Shown one piece after another: positions 46,002 to 60,200 of a stretch of DNA of 64,000 nucleotides. The notes beneath the pieces are model-generated. The model was given only the letters and a program-made list of their open reading frames with translations. It did no database searches and had not been told where the DNA came from. This DNA comes from Allium sativum (lineage: Eukaryota > Streptophyta > Magnoliopsida > Asparagales > Amaryllidaceae). The translations under genes were made by a program, and so were the position numbers. The number at the start of each line of letters is the position of its first letter. The stretch's first letter is position 1. Location of the stretch: assembly GCA_030737875.1 (NCBI GenBank), contig CM060910.1, forward strand, positions 612,263,303-612,327,302. The letters run 5' to 3'.

Positions 46002-48106
46002 AGTTAAAGATTAAAACTAAGTGGAGTTTTAATGAATTTTTAAATAGATTGAAAAGATCGAGAATGGAGTATCAACAGTTTTACTCCAAGCGATAGTTAA
46101 ATCTTTAATTAGATTTGAACGTGAAATGGTAATTGAATTACCGATAACACTGTGGTGTTAGATATGAAGTGCTACCAGTTTTACTTCATGGGATGAATAG
46201 GTTGGGATTGGGAAAATAAAATAAATGATTACTTCGGTGTGGTTCGATAATCCCGACTAGTTTGAATTGATATTCAAAGGAGATTAAAGAATAAATTTGA
46301 AGAATTTATCTTGGATAAAATTAATGGGAACTTTTCCTAAAGTATAGGAATATTTGAATAAAAGAATATTCTGAATTGGAATGAGGCGTATGTTGTGGTT
46401 GTGTAACACTTTTATAATATATACGCGAGTTATTCAGAAAGACCGGGTTTATCCCATTCTGAATAACTGATTCGACGTGGTGTCGAAGATGAAGACGGTG
46501 GTCGAACACCGGAAGTCTTCACGTCGTTTGGGTAATTACTGATGATCTTGATTGGGCTGTACACCTAAGAAGATGGAAACAGTTAGTGATCGTCCAGACG
46601 TGCTTGGAGATCGATGGATATGCGGGGTACTAGGTGCCTCCGGTTTCGTTCAGACCCAGAACGGACTTGTAAATGGACTGTGTGTCTGACATTGGATTTT
46701 AGTCTGTGTGATTGATTTCTATTAAATATATATCTGTTTGGCGGCGGAGAATTTATTCTCTCGCTTAACGCCCTTCTCTGAGACGTACGAGCTCAGGGGT
46801 TATATATTGATGGATATCAAACGCATGGAGTGAATTGCCTGTGTGGCATGCCTAAGTGGCAATTGATCGAGGCTTCTGTTGAAAAGCAAAGTCTTGTGGT
46901 GATGATCAAAGCACGACCTTTGTGGCGTAGCTTTGTGTAACGTTTACCTCGCGTGTTTCACACCTGGTATGAACCAAAAACGGGAGACGGACCTCAGGGA
47001 GGACTTGCGTTTCTTTCTAGCTAAAAAGTGGCGTCAGTGGTTTTACACGCCCTGACGAGTTTGACTTATGTGGTTGTTGCTGTTGCGAGGCGCCTCGGTT
47101 TGATCGGACAATCCGGGTCCGATGGAGTCATTTGTTGGCTCATTTACGCCCCATAGGGCGGAGAGACGTAGTGTTCAGGCATAATAATCCACATCGGTGG
47201 ACCGGCCCTGTCGCTCCAAGGCTTGCCTGCGCGCTTGCCTGAGACATGGGCTAGATTGTCTCGAATCGGTTGAGGACTATCTTTTGCCTCGGTTCATAGA
47301 CGGAAATCCAATTTCCAAATACGTGACATTTGCGGTTTTAATTGTAGAACTAGTATGGCGACATGATATATGGTACCCATGCCGCCTATGATTGATACTT
47401 ATGATTTGAAGTTGTTTTATACACTATGCACTTATGATAGTATCAAATGATTTGTTTTTAAACGTATCAAGCATTCTTGGCTGTTATAAGGGAAAACCCT
47501 ATCCCCCGGCTTGCGTTGCATTGTGTGATGGGACCTGGGTCTTATAACAGCTTCATTTTTCTTTACTTAGCATTGCGCTAGTTGTTTTATGCACTGGTAT
47601 TCTTGGGAGGAAACACGTTCCGTGTTATACGGCGTGGTCCCTTGATTTACCTAATGATTTAAAATAAAGATTAATAACTGTTTTAGTTCTCACACCAGTC
47701 ACATGACTGACCTGGAGTTTATTGTTTTAACCTAAACTCTGGGTGCCCTTATTTTGACACGGGCAGCTAGTAGTTTTGGTTTTGCAGATTTATATTCACA
47801 GGATCCTGGTTTACAGCTGGAGCGATATCCGGAAAGCTTTGTATCCGTATATCTCCTTCAGTTGTGTATTGTATTATTTTCCGCTGCGATGTATTTAAAT
47901 GTAATTTAAATCTCTGATATTTCTGTGTAATATTTATTCATTTATACTCTGTATATTCTTGTAATCTGATGCATTGTTGTAATATACAGTGAAATGTTCT
48001 TCTGTATGCGTTCTGTTTTGTCCTGTTCTCAAACGATAGGGCGTTTCGAACGGTCTGGGTCGGTTTAGCGACTGGTTCGGACCGAGCGAAATTCCTTGCC
48101 GTCACA

Positions 48107-48111
48107 CCCAC
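48107..48111. repeat. Target-site duplication of A2 (right copy)
   Basis: CCCAC, identical to 41721-41725. Confidence 0.9.
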
Positions 48112-49081
48112 TTAACATCTTGTTGCGCAAGAAATTTTTTAATAGCTTTTATAACTTCATCACCTATAATTGACCAACATCATTTAAAGAAATGCGAATT
48201 AAAGTCGTCTGGCCCAGGGGAGCCGGTAGCTTTCATAGAAAAAATAGCTCTTTTAATTTCTTCTGCAGATATCTCATGTATCATTGAGTTTTTCATGTCT
48301 TCATATATAGCAGGGAAATTAATTCGAGAGAAAGAGTTCAAAGATATAGGTGCACCGGAAGAATTGCCAAGTAAATCAGAAAAATACTGGAGAAAAGCTC
48401 CTTGAACCGCATCAGGACCTTCACAGTCGTTACCATTGGAATCCATTATATAATTAATAGAGTTCGCCGCTTGTTTGATCTTGAGAAAGTTATGAAATCT
48501 GGATATGTTCCTATCCCCAATAATGTTCCATCTAATTTTTCTCTTTTGTTTAGCCATCTTTGTTTTACTTGTTATTGCCTTTGTCAGTTCATTTGAGAGT
48601 TGCTTTTCTTTCATGGATAGTTGAATAATTTCATTTACATTTTGACAGCTCTGAATTGCAATTTGAGTCTGGAATAGATTTTCTCTGATTGAGTTTGAAA
48701 GACTGGTTATATCCCCAAAATGTACCTTTGACCAAGTCTTCAATGCAAGTTTTAATCTTTTTAATTTTTCTTGGACAATATACATTGGGTTTCCATGTAC
48801 CTGTAAATTCCAACTATTAGTTACAGTAAGTAGAAAATTCGGATGTTCTGTCCAATTATTAAAAAATGAAAAAGAGGATTGTTTTCTCATGTAATTCTTT
48901 CCCCAGTCCACCACCAACAGAGAATGGTCAGAAAGAGAAGGAGGTAGAATGAGTGAACATAGAGAAGGCCAGGAGTTGAGGGCAGAAAGATTCATATAAG
49001 ATTTGTCGAGTTTGCAATAAGTTCTAATTGCATTTCTAGATGAATTGTTCCAAATGAATTCAGGACCTGAAGCAGGGATAG
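48112..49081 (-). pseudogene. LINE ORF2, middle part: end of endonuclease, linker, start of RT
   Basis: 271 open codons (48180-48995) plus flanking frame. The end of the apurinic-like endonuclease shows LPPSLSDHSLLVVDW with the catalytic SDH, then a helical linker, then the RT opening ATGSPGPDDFNSHFFK. The frame continues across the E insertion into 61388-61886 without a shift. At the A2 side a one-base shift separates it from the RT piece. Confidence 0.88.
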
Positions 49082-52000
49082 TGTAACGAGCCGATAATTT
49101 TGACGTATTAATGTATAGAATTTATTTGAGATTTATTGTTTTAAGTAAACGATTATTATCTTAATTTGAATTTAAGACTTGAAATCGAGATGGAATTTTA
49201 AGAATAACGCTATTTTTTTTCATTTCGCGAAGTACAAACGACGAGGCTTTGAATAAATTATTTTCGGGTTCAGAACACGCAGGAAAAACTTCGTTTGTTG
49301 GTTGTATCTCGATCTGTGTTCTTGTGTGTAGGTATTATGTTCTATATAAATATGCTTTTGATTAATATACCATTCTTAGTAATATATATATATAAAGAAA
49401 TATAAATTAAATCAAATTTTCCAAGAATTTGTTTAAACCTATGTCTATACTAGGGGACACTTGTTCATCACAAACTTATGTGCGTACATCTGTTCAAACT
49501 TGTCTGAAAACAAATGGAGAAAATAACACGCGTTCAAAGCTTCAATTTCACTTTCCACGCGTCCTTACCTTTAACTAACCTCTCCTCTCTTTTCCCCCTT
49601 TATTCTTCTTCATTCTCTTTCCTAATTCATTCGTTCACAGAAATAAAGAATACTTCAAAACCCCTAAAATTCGAAACCCGCTTCATCCTCCAAATTTCCC
49701 TGGCTGCCGCTGCTTCTCGATCCTTCCCATCGCGCACTGCCTCTTTTGTCTTCCACGTTCATGCTATAAAGAAAATCACCAACTTCCCTAAATCGTGCTC
49801 CTCTTCGTTCGATGCATCACCCATCGGAGCCGGCACGCCTCCTCCAGGCCGAATCGCGCTACCCACTTCAACCACCTCACCTAGCTCGCAACCGAAGTCG
49901 CCTCCTTCTCTGATTGATTCACGTTTCTCCTCCTGCAAGTTCGAATCCGGAGCCCGCATTGGAAAAAAAAGAACTGACGAGGTTGAACGATGACCAGATC
50001 GGGGCCATCAGGACCACCACGGCCACATGCGAGCCCGTGTTCACTGGCACCTTCGAACCTCTATACGCCCAAAAAAAAAACCCCCCGAGACTTTACCTCC
50101 CTCAACCTATTCAAAGTCTTTATCACCACTGCACGCACTCAGGGTGCTCGACGGAATGCCTGAGAGACTGCTACATTGGGTTAGGGCTTAACGTTAGGGT
50201 CAAGATTGAGCTTAGGGATCATTGATTCGCCTTCCTGGCCTGTCACAAAGCCTTGGTATATTTCTTAAACTGCTTTTGTTAATAATTAAATTATATTTAA
50301 TTTTTTTTTGAATATATGTATATAAATATAATCCGAATGTGTTTGATTTGGGATTCGTTGAAATTTTGGGTAGGGTTCGTAGTTAAGTTGGGGCTCATCA
50401 TGCTTGAGAATTTCAAATTTTATTATGTACATATGTACCTACGTGCATGTGTATATAAAGTGATGGAAGCCGTTATGTTGGATATCGCATTCGCTCCAGT
50501 TTCGTTGTCAGTTTCATATTCGCCTTCTTCACTTCGAAAGGTGAGTTTTCTCACTCACAGACTAACTAATTATTAAGTGAATTTAATATCTGAGATGTTG
50601 AATGGAATGTTAGGTTGTTCTAGAAATTGGTTGCTTCGTGATTGTGCACATATGACACACACCGTTATCTTATATGACACAATTTGTATGTGAATGTGTG
50701 ATATGCTATATTTTATTCTCACCATGCAAGTTCCCCTTATATTAGAAAACCATTGCGGGTTGAAATGATAAATACCCGAAGAACTGTATATTCGAATCGA
50801 TTGGGATGCGGGTTGAAATGATACATACCCGGGATTCGAATATTTTAAAGAACGGATTGAAATGATAAATATCCATATCACTTGACCATAGGGTAGAAAA
50901 TTATATACGGACACTATGGTCAATAAAATGAGAATATTTTAAAATATTTACCAATTTATAAGTAGAAATTTTAGATGAATTTCTATAACATAAAGAAAAG
51001 TTTAACAGTAAGTTTCTCCAAATATTTTCTTATAAATTTCATAAAACCCAATTTGTATTAAAATTAGTTTTAAAGGAGATTTTTTTTCTTCAAGTTAATA
51101 CTTAAGTTGAATTTATTCAAATAAATTTCTTATCACTTTATGTTTACCTAACGAATTTAATGATTTGATGCAAAGGATATGCAAGACTTGATAAATGCTT
51201 CCCAAATCTTATTTTGACACATGATTTGACAATGAATTTTCGCCATGCAAATGTAAGAAGGATTTTGTCAAAATAAAAAGTTTTAAATCCAAGTATATGA
51301 AAGAATATGATTATTTAAATCAGGGAAATACGGGTTGGTTAACAAGTTAGAATTTAAATAGATCATATGTGTTTAACGACTAATGTGAAAGTGTTTGGGA
51401 ATTTATTTATAAAATGGATATGTAAAACCCAAAGTAAACATTGGTTTGAAGATCGTTTTAACCATGAAGTGTTGAATTTGAACCAAATAAATGGGGATTT
51501 GTTTAAAGTGAAATTTTCCTCATTACTTGATTTTATAATCATTTTCTCTAAAATGATTTGATTACTTTAACTATATGAATTTTATAATATTTTTCCAACT
51601 ATATATATATTTATACAATATTTTCAATTTAATATACATATTTTCCAACCATATATATATTTATACATTACTCTCAACATATACCTTTCCAACTCTATAT
51701 ATGTTTATACATTATTTTCAATATACTGTTTTCAAACTTAACTTTTCTAAAGGTGTTTTATAAATATAAATATATGTCCGATCCAGCCCAGCGAGTCCAA
51801 AGAGTGAAAGAAAGGATTTCAAGCAATAGTAATATGTCATGGAATTTGAAACTTAAACCCAATAGTTGACAAAGTAATGGCGAATTTTAGTTTTATAATC
51901 TTAAATCAAACCAATGATAAATGATTTTGGGAAATCGATTTTGAGGCAATACTTGGGACAACTCGATTTGCGATATGATTTCAAATATAATGGCCACGGT

Positions 52001-53154
52001 GTGAAAGATGTAAGCGTCGGTTGTTAAAGAGACCAGAGTCGGTAAGTGGCATACTCTCTGTCAGTGCCGATACCACTTTAACAACTGTGTACGTGATGGA
52101 GTATCGGAACGACAACGAGATAGCTTGGAAGCGACCACTGGATCGAAGAAGGCGAACGATGACGAAATGGCCTTGACCTTCGGGTTATAATTAAAATGAC
52201 TAAAACAGGAGCTATACCGTGACTAATTGAGGTAGCACCTTTGATCGGATACGTTTCTTCGATACCATCTCTATGACTATTGTGATTGATTTGGGTGCAC
52301 CCTTTTGATTTTGGGAGTGTGTTCCGAGGTGGGCGGTAGTGGCTGCTATGCGTTACCACCGGTCTGGGAGTGCAATTGGTAGAATCCTACCCTGGGTATT
52401 GCCTCGAGTGCCTTGTCATATTTATCCTATACGAGCCCCATACGATTTTTATTTAGTGTTGTTTTCTATGGAGTGCCCTCTGATAACACCAGTGCGGTGA
52501 ATTTACGGTACTGTATAGACTATGATGCCTATAAACTGCGTAAGGGTAATATGGTAATCCCGCTTACGCAATTTTTAGTATATTTACTTTACTGAATAGA
52601 CATTACAATAATAGCGTACTATTATATATATGTATTAGTTTTCGCGGATCCTTAGAGGATGGGAATCCCAAACATCCTTTAAGTTATTGTACATTTCAGT
52701 TAACACTTCATTTGATTTAATTCACTTATATGAGACTGTTAGTCCTGACTCGTGTATTTTGTTTGTTTCATTTTTGCAAAATGTCCGGGTCAGACCGAGT
52801 ATTTCAGCTTGTAGATATATCTGTTAGAGCTTGTGATTCGTTGGAGATCCAGCCTTTCATCTACCATATCCGGTTATGCCCATCTCTGTTGATTACCGAA
52901 TACTAGTATGATTCTATATTTATTCTTCCGCTGTATCTACGTTTATTTCGGTACTCTGATATCATGTAAATTTAAAAGAATTTGTAATATTGTATAAATT
53001 TTTACTTCCGCTGTGAGATACTCTGTGTTCTGTGGTTGTGATTCTACGATGATTTGTATTTCAACTTCATAAGCAATAACAATCTGTCTTTTTTTGAACG
53101 GTTCGAGTTGGTTTAATTATCGACTTGGAGCGGTCAAAAAGCCAGTTCGTTACA
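49082..53154 (+). mobile_element. E 5' LTR (4073 bp)
   Basis: TGTAACGAGCC to GTTCGTTACA. TATATAAA at 49343-49350. A pyrimidine-rich stretch at 49530-49960 opens a Ser/Pro-rich ORF (49514-49993) that I do not accept as a gene. The GTGAG hairpin with splice-donor-like start is at 50541-50554. Between 51535 and 51770 it is AT-rich with ccaactatatatatatttatac repeats. It lacks a 79-bp piece present in the 3' LTR. Confidence 0.92.
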
Positions 53155-53168
53155 GTTGGTATCAGAGC
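53155..53168 (+). other. Primer-binding site of E
   Basis: TTGGTATCAGAGC one base after the LTR, complementary to plant initiator tRNA-Met, as in C. Confidence 0.9.
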
Positions 53169-56100
53169 TTTGGTTCATACAAAGCTTAGCTCATGAGGTT
53201 GAAACACTCATTAGAGATGGAGTAGAAATATTCTAGAATGAGAAATCGTCATGGAATCATACCCGAGAGAACATATTTTGAAGACAAAAATATTTTAAAT
53301 GATTTTGGAAAGGATTTTTCTATATAAATAATTTTTAAGTTTTCGCCTTGTTTTATAAAAAGCATCCTCGTTTAAATCTTACTCCTTTGAACTCGTCCCT
53401 CAGCTAGATCCTTTCGAAGTCAAGATTCTCCAAATTTGAGACTCGAACATGCTTGGTCGTGACTTAGGAAATTTAAATTGTCACTTAGATCCTGAATTTC
53501 CTTCGATTCACTTGATTATCTTAAATCTTAATAAGTTCTTTTGATTTGATTCGGTCAATATTCCAGCTTCTAGCCTATGTTCGGACTTAACGCAAATTGG
53601 ACATGATAAAGCTCGAATAAACCGCTAAGTGTTAAGTATTGAAGTGTATTGAATAAATTGAAGTGAAAATCCGATAGAAACAAGTTAAATATATAAATTG
53701 AAATCCTATATTAAGGGAAGTTCCATTTACTAAAATGTGTGTGAACTCATACAGCTAAATTTTTTTTAGCATGCAAACACTAAATTTAAGGTTTTGGGGA
53801 AATATGTGGAAAGGTCCTATAAATTATGTCGAGAATAACACCTGTATGATTTGACGATATAAATAATATGTGTTAAAACCTAAAGATACTGATTTTTTTT
53901 TTGAATGATATGTGAGGAGATTTTTTATTTTGACATAAATTTAGAAGATTGGACTATCGAGTGCGTGAAGGGTTTTGGACATACGCCTAGCTAACATATG
54001 TACTAGATTCTATATGCACAAGATAGCGATAGAATCACTATAGTCGCTTGGAAAAAAATCTGGCGATGACTGCAGCATCACCAAATTTATTTTTGAGCTT
54101 CGAAAGTGAGATAAATATATAACTCCAATGAAGACGTCAAATTTATATATATATATAAAAACTCATTTTGGTAAATGTACAAGAAAGAATGAATTCTTGG
54201 GAAGTTGGCTCTAAACTAATAAAGTAAAATGTTAGTTCGACACATAAAGGAGTGTTTATTAGAGATTTTAAAATTTTCTTATGTGATTTTAAACTAAGAA
54301 CAGTGGTGAATGAATCTAGTAAAACAAGCTTGGAACCCAAATCATTTGAAAAGAATGTATTTGAAATTTTAGTTTGATAAATAAGAGAGTAGGGATAAGC
54401 ACAGTTTATATATATTTGTAAATAAATGGAGTTAATAGAGAGGATCACTGTTATCTAACTCGTATGGCATTTCACATTGGGTTGAGCAAATAAACGCGAG
54501 TGGCTTACATAGAAATTTAATTGCAGATGTAAACAAACATCCATTATGATAATAGTGTACTACAATAGGAAGAAGATGTTAATGCTACCAGGTATATCCT
54601 CGATAAGATAATGAGATATTTTATGCAGACAAGTTTCGATCACAACTAAATATCACTGATCGACCACATTTTACGTACGAAAAATATTCAATTGCATGAC
54701 TGATATGCAGACATGCTTTATGGAGTGTTATGGTTGAGGGTCACCACTTGCATGCTATTTAAATTCCAACATCTTCTGTGAAACCTTATTTTTGAAATAA
54801 TGTGAAAATTTTAATAAGCAATAAAGATTGGTTTTGAATTAATAAAGTAAAATAGCATTTGCATGTAAATTTGTATATTCTGAACCTGCGAAAATTCAAA
54901 CTTATAGTGTATTGCCATTAAATTGCCTCTTTCAATGGAAATAACAAGGTTACGGAATAACATGATATTTATTAAACAAGCTCACTTACTGATTGGGTCT
55001 CAAATCGCATGCCTGTTAGAAATGTTGGTATAGGGTTGCATGGGTATGGTTGCATGTATTACATATGAAGATTGACCAATTTCATGGCTATATTGTCCTC
55101 TAACCACTACTGTGCATATATTGGATTTGCTACCCACACCATATCATGCTATGCCAGTAGAGCTTTAGTTCATTTATTTGTTAGTCACCGTGTTCATGTA
55201 TTAACATGGCTTATTGCACTCGAAATAAATTTATGCGTACTGTTTGACTCCTTCCACTTCATGGTCCATACTGTTTAAACTTTAGTGTACCCTTCGACTT
55301 TATGATGGGAACTTAAATTGTCGAATTTGGGGCTTAAAACCTTCGCTTGCCCCATTGTGTTTCCCCATACTGTAAATCAATGTATTTATGAAAGCTGATT
55401 TTGGCACCATTATATAAGTAAGTTCCATTTTGGGATGGCATACACCCTTTTTGCATAGTTATTGTTCAATATTTCAGTTCTTAAACCTGCTAGTGTATTT
55501 GAGATATTTTGGGCACCACTTAAACACTTATGATCCCTTGTGCCTATGTCATATTTCACCTGTGCGTTTACATGTCGTACTCTTGGCATTTTGTAGTACT
55601 ACATCTTCGTCTTTACCTGGCCCTCTCACTCATTTTCATATTCATGCATGTCTCCTTTTTGTTGCCCCTTATTCTGGTTCTGGGCACTTGCATGATTTTT
55701 GTCTGGGCTCAGTACTGTTGCATACATGCTATTAGATTTTCCTAAGCTAAGAACCCACCATTGTATTTGCTGGAAAAAAAAACTGCAAAACTGAAAAAAG
55801 AAAAAAGAAAAAAACTGAAATGGAAACCGCTGCCAGCAAAAGCTGCTGTTAAAACAAAGGAGAGAAGACAATTATTAAGTATTGCTATTCCAATTTTCTT
55901 TTGCTTGTTCGAAATAGAATAATCCCCATACCGTGCATGTTTTCTATCATCAAACCTGTTAGTACTCTTTCTGAAGCCTAGATCCTATGATGTATATCTA
56001 ATGTTTGGTCGCGTACATAAGGATACATTATGGACTGTTAACATCCTTCAATTTTTCTAGTAATTTAACCATTTGACATAACTTCTCCTCGCATTGGCGC

Positions 56101-57196
56101 AATCTTACCATCATTAATGTTATTGATGTTGTGTATTATTCTTATCGGTTAACAACTCGGCTTAACTAAAATCAAATCAGATCAATCGTCAGATAACTTG
56201 GAAATATAAATGGTTTTATTGCTCATGAAATATTACTTAACTAACTACCATGTCTGATCATGATTAATGATCAATTAAGCAAGATATATCTTGTAATGTC
56301 ATAGACACTTTTGGTTTGGTAAGCTGAATTACAATGTGATATCATGCATTGTGAATGAGAACAAATAGGACACCGCTGCTGTAGCAGCATGCATGAGCAG
56401 AAAAGAAAACATAGATTTTGTGATTTATTAGGTTCAATATACCTTGCGTTTACATGGCATGTCGTTACTTGTTTTATTGAGAAAAATAAATAAAGATAGG
56501 TAAATTAAATAAGAAATTGATGATAATAAATTGGAAAGTGAATGAACTCAATACAAGTAAAAGAAAAGTTGATAAAGTAAATGAGCATGTACATGAAACT
56601 TAAAGGACAAACAAACTTATGTAATAAACATGAACATGGACTGAAAAGTTAGAGGATCTTGTAAATCTCTTGGCTGCATTTGCATTATATGTTGAACTAC
56701 CATGCTAGCTTAGGCTATATATTGCTTGTTGCCATATATATTAAATTTTATTCTATACATGTTTGTTCTCATTCATTTTCAAGTGTTTTAGTAGGTTGCA
56801 ACGCTGCATGCTTCGCTTTGGAGCTTGCTTTTGCGCAAAATGCTAAGAAAAATAAGAAAATATGCTTTAAAACGCTATAAAAAGGTACATATCTCGCATT
56901 ATTTATCGCTTTTGGGTTGTTTTTGTTTTGGTTCCCCTAATTTGGGATGCCTCATCGTATAGATGAGATGTATATTTTGTGTTTTTGTGTACGGGGAATT
57001 TTTCCCGATCGAACCGTGCAGGGGAGATGCTGCCGAAATTTTCCGTAAATCCGGGTGTTAGGAAAATTTGAGTCTTAAAAACTTTACAACTTATTTTATT
57101 TCTAACAAGTTTTAAACTAAGTAAAGGTATTTGTAAATATTATATATGTACACTTAAATTCGTATGACGTTTCCTTTCCGAGGACGAAAAGCGCTG
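53169..57196 (+). mobile_element. E internal region, noncoding
   Basis: About 4 kb, AT-rich, all frames closed within about 110 codons. No gag, protease, RT or integrase motif is seen. Between 55060 and 55760 the base use changes to pyrimidine-rich with several short ORFs; 55775-55820 is an A-rich run. From about 57000 a gccgaaattttcc stretch resembles one in A2 (about 44060). It probably serves for packaging and priming only. Confidence 0.75.
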
Positions 57197-57208
57197 AGTG
57201 GGGGAGAA
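57197..57208 (+). other. Polypurine tract of E
   Basis: AGTGGGGGAGAA directly before the 3' LTR, the same as in element C. Confidence 0.9.
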
Positions 57209-60200
57209 TGTAACGAACCGATAATTTTGACGTATTAATGTATAGAATTTATTTGAGATTTAATGTTTTAAGTAAATGATTATTATCTTAATTTAAATTT
57301 AAGACTTGAAATCGAGATGGAATTTTAAGAATAACGCTATTTTTTTCATTTCGCGAAGTACAAACGACGAGGCTTTAAATAAATTATTTTCGGGTTCAGA
57401 ACACGCAGGAAAAACTTCGTTTGTTGGTTGTATCTCGATCTGTGTTCTTGTGTGTAGGTATTATGTTCTATATAAATATGCTTTTGATTAATATACCATT
57501 CTTAGTAATATATATATATATATATATATATAAAGAAATTTAAATTAAATCAAATTTACCAAGAATTTGTTTAAACCTATGTCTATACTAGGGGACACTT
57601 GTTCATCACAAACTTATGTGCGTACATCTGTTCAAACTTGTCTGAAAACAAATGGAGAAAATAACACGCGTTCAAAGCTTCAATTTCACTTTCCACGCGT
57701 CCTTACCTTTAACTAACCTCTCCTCTCTTTTCCCCCTTTATTCTTCTTCATTCGCTTTCCTAATTCATTCGTTCAAAGAAAGAAAGAATACTTCAAAACC
57801 CCTAAAATTCGAAACCCGCTTCATCCTCCAAATTTCCCTGGCTGCCGCTGCTTCTCGATCCTTCCCATCGCGCACTGCCTCTTTTGTCTTCCACGTTCAT
57901 GCTATAAAGAAAATCACCAACTTCCCTAAATCGTGCTCCTCTTCGTTCGATGCATCACCCATCGGAGCCGGCACGCCTCCTCCAGGCCGAATCGCGCTAC
58001 CCACTTCAACCACCTCACCTAGCTCGCAACCGAAGTCGCCTCCTTCTCTGATTGATTCACGTTTCTCCTCCTGCAAGTTCGAATCCGGAGCTCGCATTGG
58101 AAAAAAAAGAACTGACGAGGTTGAACGATGACCAGATCGGGGCCATCAGGACCACCACGGCCACATGCGAGCCCGTGTTCACTGGCACCTTCGAACCTCT
58201 ATACGCCCAAAAAAAAAAAAACCCCCGAGACTTTACCTCCCTCAACCTATTCAAAGTCTTTATCACCACTGCACGCACTCAGGGTGCTCGAAGGAATGCC
58301 TGAGAGACTGCTACATTGGGTTAGGGCTTAACGTTAGGGTCAAGATTGAGCTTAGGGATCATTGATTCGCCTTCCTGGCCTGTCACAAAGCCTTGGTATA
58401 TTTCTTAAACTGCTTTTGTTAATAATTATATTATATTTAATTTTTTTTTGAATATATGTATATAAATATAATCCGAATGTGTTTGATTTGGGATTCGTTG
58501 AAATTTTGGGTAGGGTTCGTAGTTAAGTTGGGGCTCATCATGCTTGAGAATTTCAAATTTTATTATGTACATATGTACCTACGTGCATGTGTATATAAAG
58601 TGATGGAAGCCGTTATGTTGGATATCGCATTCGCTCCAGTTTCGTTGTCAGTTTCATATTCGCCTTCTTCACTTCGAAAGGTGAGTTTTCTCACTCACAT
58701 ACTAACTAATTATTAAGTGAATTTAATATCTGAGATGTTGAATGGAATGTTAGGTTGTTCTAGAAATTGGTTGCTTCGTGATTGTGCACATATGACACAC
58801 ACCGTTATCTTATATGACACAATTTGTATGTGAATGTGTGATATGCTATATTTTATTCTCACCATGCAAGTTCCCCTTATATTAGAAAACCATTGCGGGT
58901 TGAAATGATAAATACCCGAAGAACTGTATATTCGAATCGATTGGGATGCGGGTTGAAATGATACATACCCGGGATTCGAATATTTTAAAGAACGGATTGA
59001 AATGATAAATATCCGTATCACTTGACCATAGGGTAGAAAATTATATACGGACACTGTGGTCAATAAAATGAGAATATTTTAAAATATTTACCAATTTATA
59101 AGTAGAAATTTTAGATGAATTTCTATAACATAAAGAAAAGTTTAACAGTAAGTTTCTCCAAATATTTTCTTATAAATTTCATAAAACCCAATTTGTATTA
59201 AAATTAGTTTTAAAGGAGATTTTTTTTCTTCAAGTTAATACTTAAGTTGAATTTATTCAAATAAATTTCTTATCACTTTATGTTTACCTAACGAATTTAA
59301 TGATTTGATGCAAAGGATATGCAAGACTTGATAAATGCTTCCCAAATCTTATTTTGACACATGATTTGACAATGAATTTTCGCCATGCAAATGTAAGAAG
59401 GATTTTGTCAAAATAAAAAGTTTTAAATCCAAGTATATGAAAGAATATGATTATTTAAATCAGGGAAATACGGGTTGGTTAACAAGTTAGAATTTAAATA
59501 GATCATATGTGTTTAACGACTAATGTGAAAGTGTTTGGGAATTTATTTATAAAATGGATATATAAAACCCAAAGTAAACATTGGTTTGAAGATCGTTTTA
59601 ACCATGAAGTGTTGAATTTGAACCAAATAAATGGGGATTTGTTTAAAGTGAAATTTTGATGGGAAAAGAAATTCTGAGACATGGAGTTGGATTTGGATTG
59701 GATCAATATTATTTCAATTTCATAGAAGCAAATTTTCCTCATTACTTGATTTTATAAACATTTTCTCTAAAATGGTTTGATTACTTTAACTATATGAATT
59801 TTATAATATTTTTCCAACTATATATATATTTATACAATATTTTCAATTTAATATACATATTTTCCAACCATATATATATTTATACATTACTCTCAAATTT
59901 ATATACATATACCTTTCCAACTCTATATATGTTTATACATTATTTTCAATATACTGTTTTCAAACTTAACTTTTCTAAAGGTGTTTTATAAATATAAATA
60001 TATGTCCGATCCAGCCCAGCGAGTCCAAAGAGTGAAAGAAAGGATTTCAAGCAATAGTAATATGTCATGGAATTTGAAACTTAAACCCAATAGTTGACAA
60101 AGTAATGGCGAATTTTAGTTTTATAATCTTAAATCAAACCAATGATAAATGATTTTGAGAAATCGATTTTGAGGCAATACTTGGGACAACTCGATTTGCG

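Larger units (their letters stand above)
41726..48106 (+). mobile_element. A2: solo LTR-like copy of family A, 6381 bp, inside the LINE
   Basis: TGTAACAACCCG to CCGTCACA, flanked by perfect 5-bp duplications CCCAC at 41721-41725 and 48107-48111. Removing it joins LINE sequence. It is the reverse-orientation counterpart of A1. It contains a TATA box, a pyrimidine-rich leader (42650-42960), two tandem repeat arrays, stem-loop modules, and the conserved gactgacctggagttt / aaactctgggtgccc block near the 3' end (about 47700-47750). It has no PBS, polypurine tract or protein domain. If it is an LTR, it is an unusually long one. Confidence 0.85.

Noticed and set aside
41726..48106. DNA transposon or Helitron
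   Set aside because: TG...CA ends and 5-bp duplications fit LTR integration. No transposase, no long terminal inverted repeats, and insertion was not between A and T.
53155..53168. tRNA gene
   Set aside because: Only the short complement of the tRNA 3' end, in PBS position; no cloverleaf nearby.
53169..57196. Captured host gene in the E core
   Set aside because: No domain, no exon-like frames over 110 codons, no convincing splice pattern.
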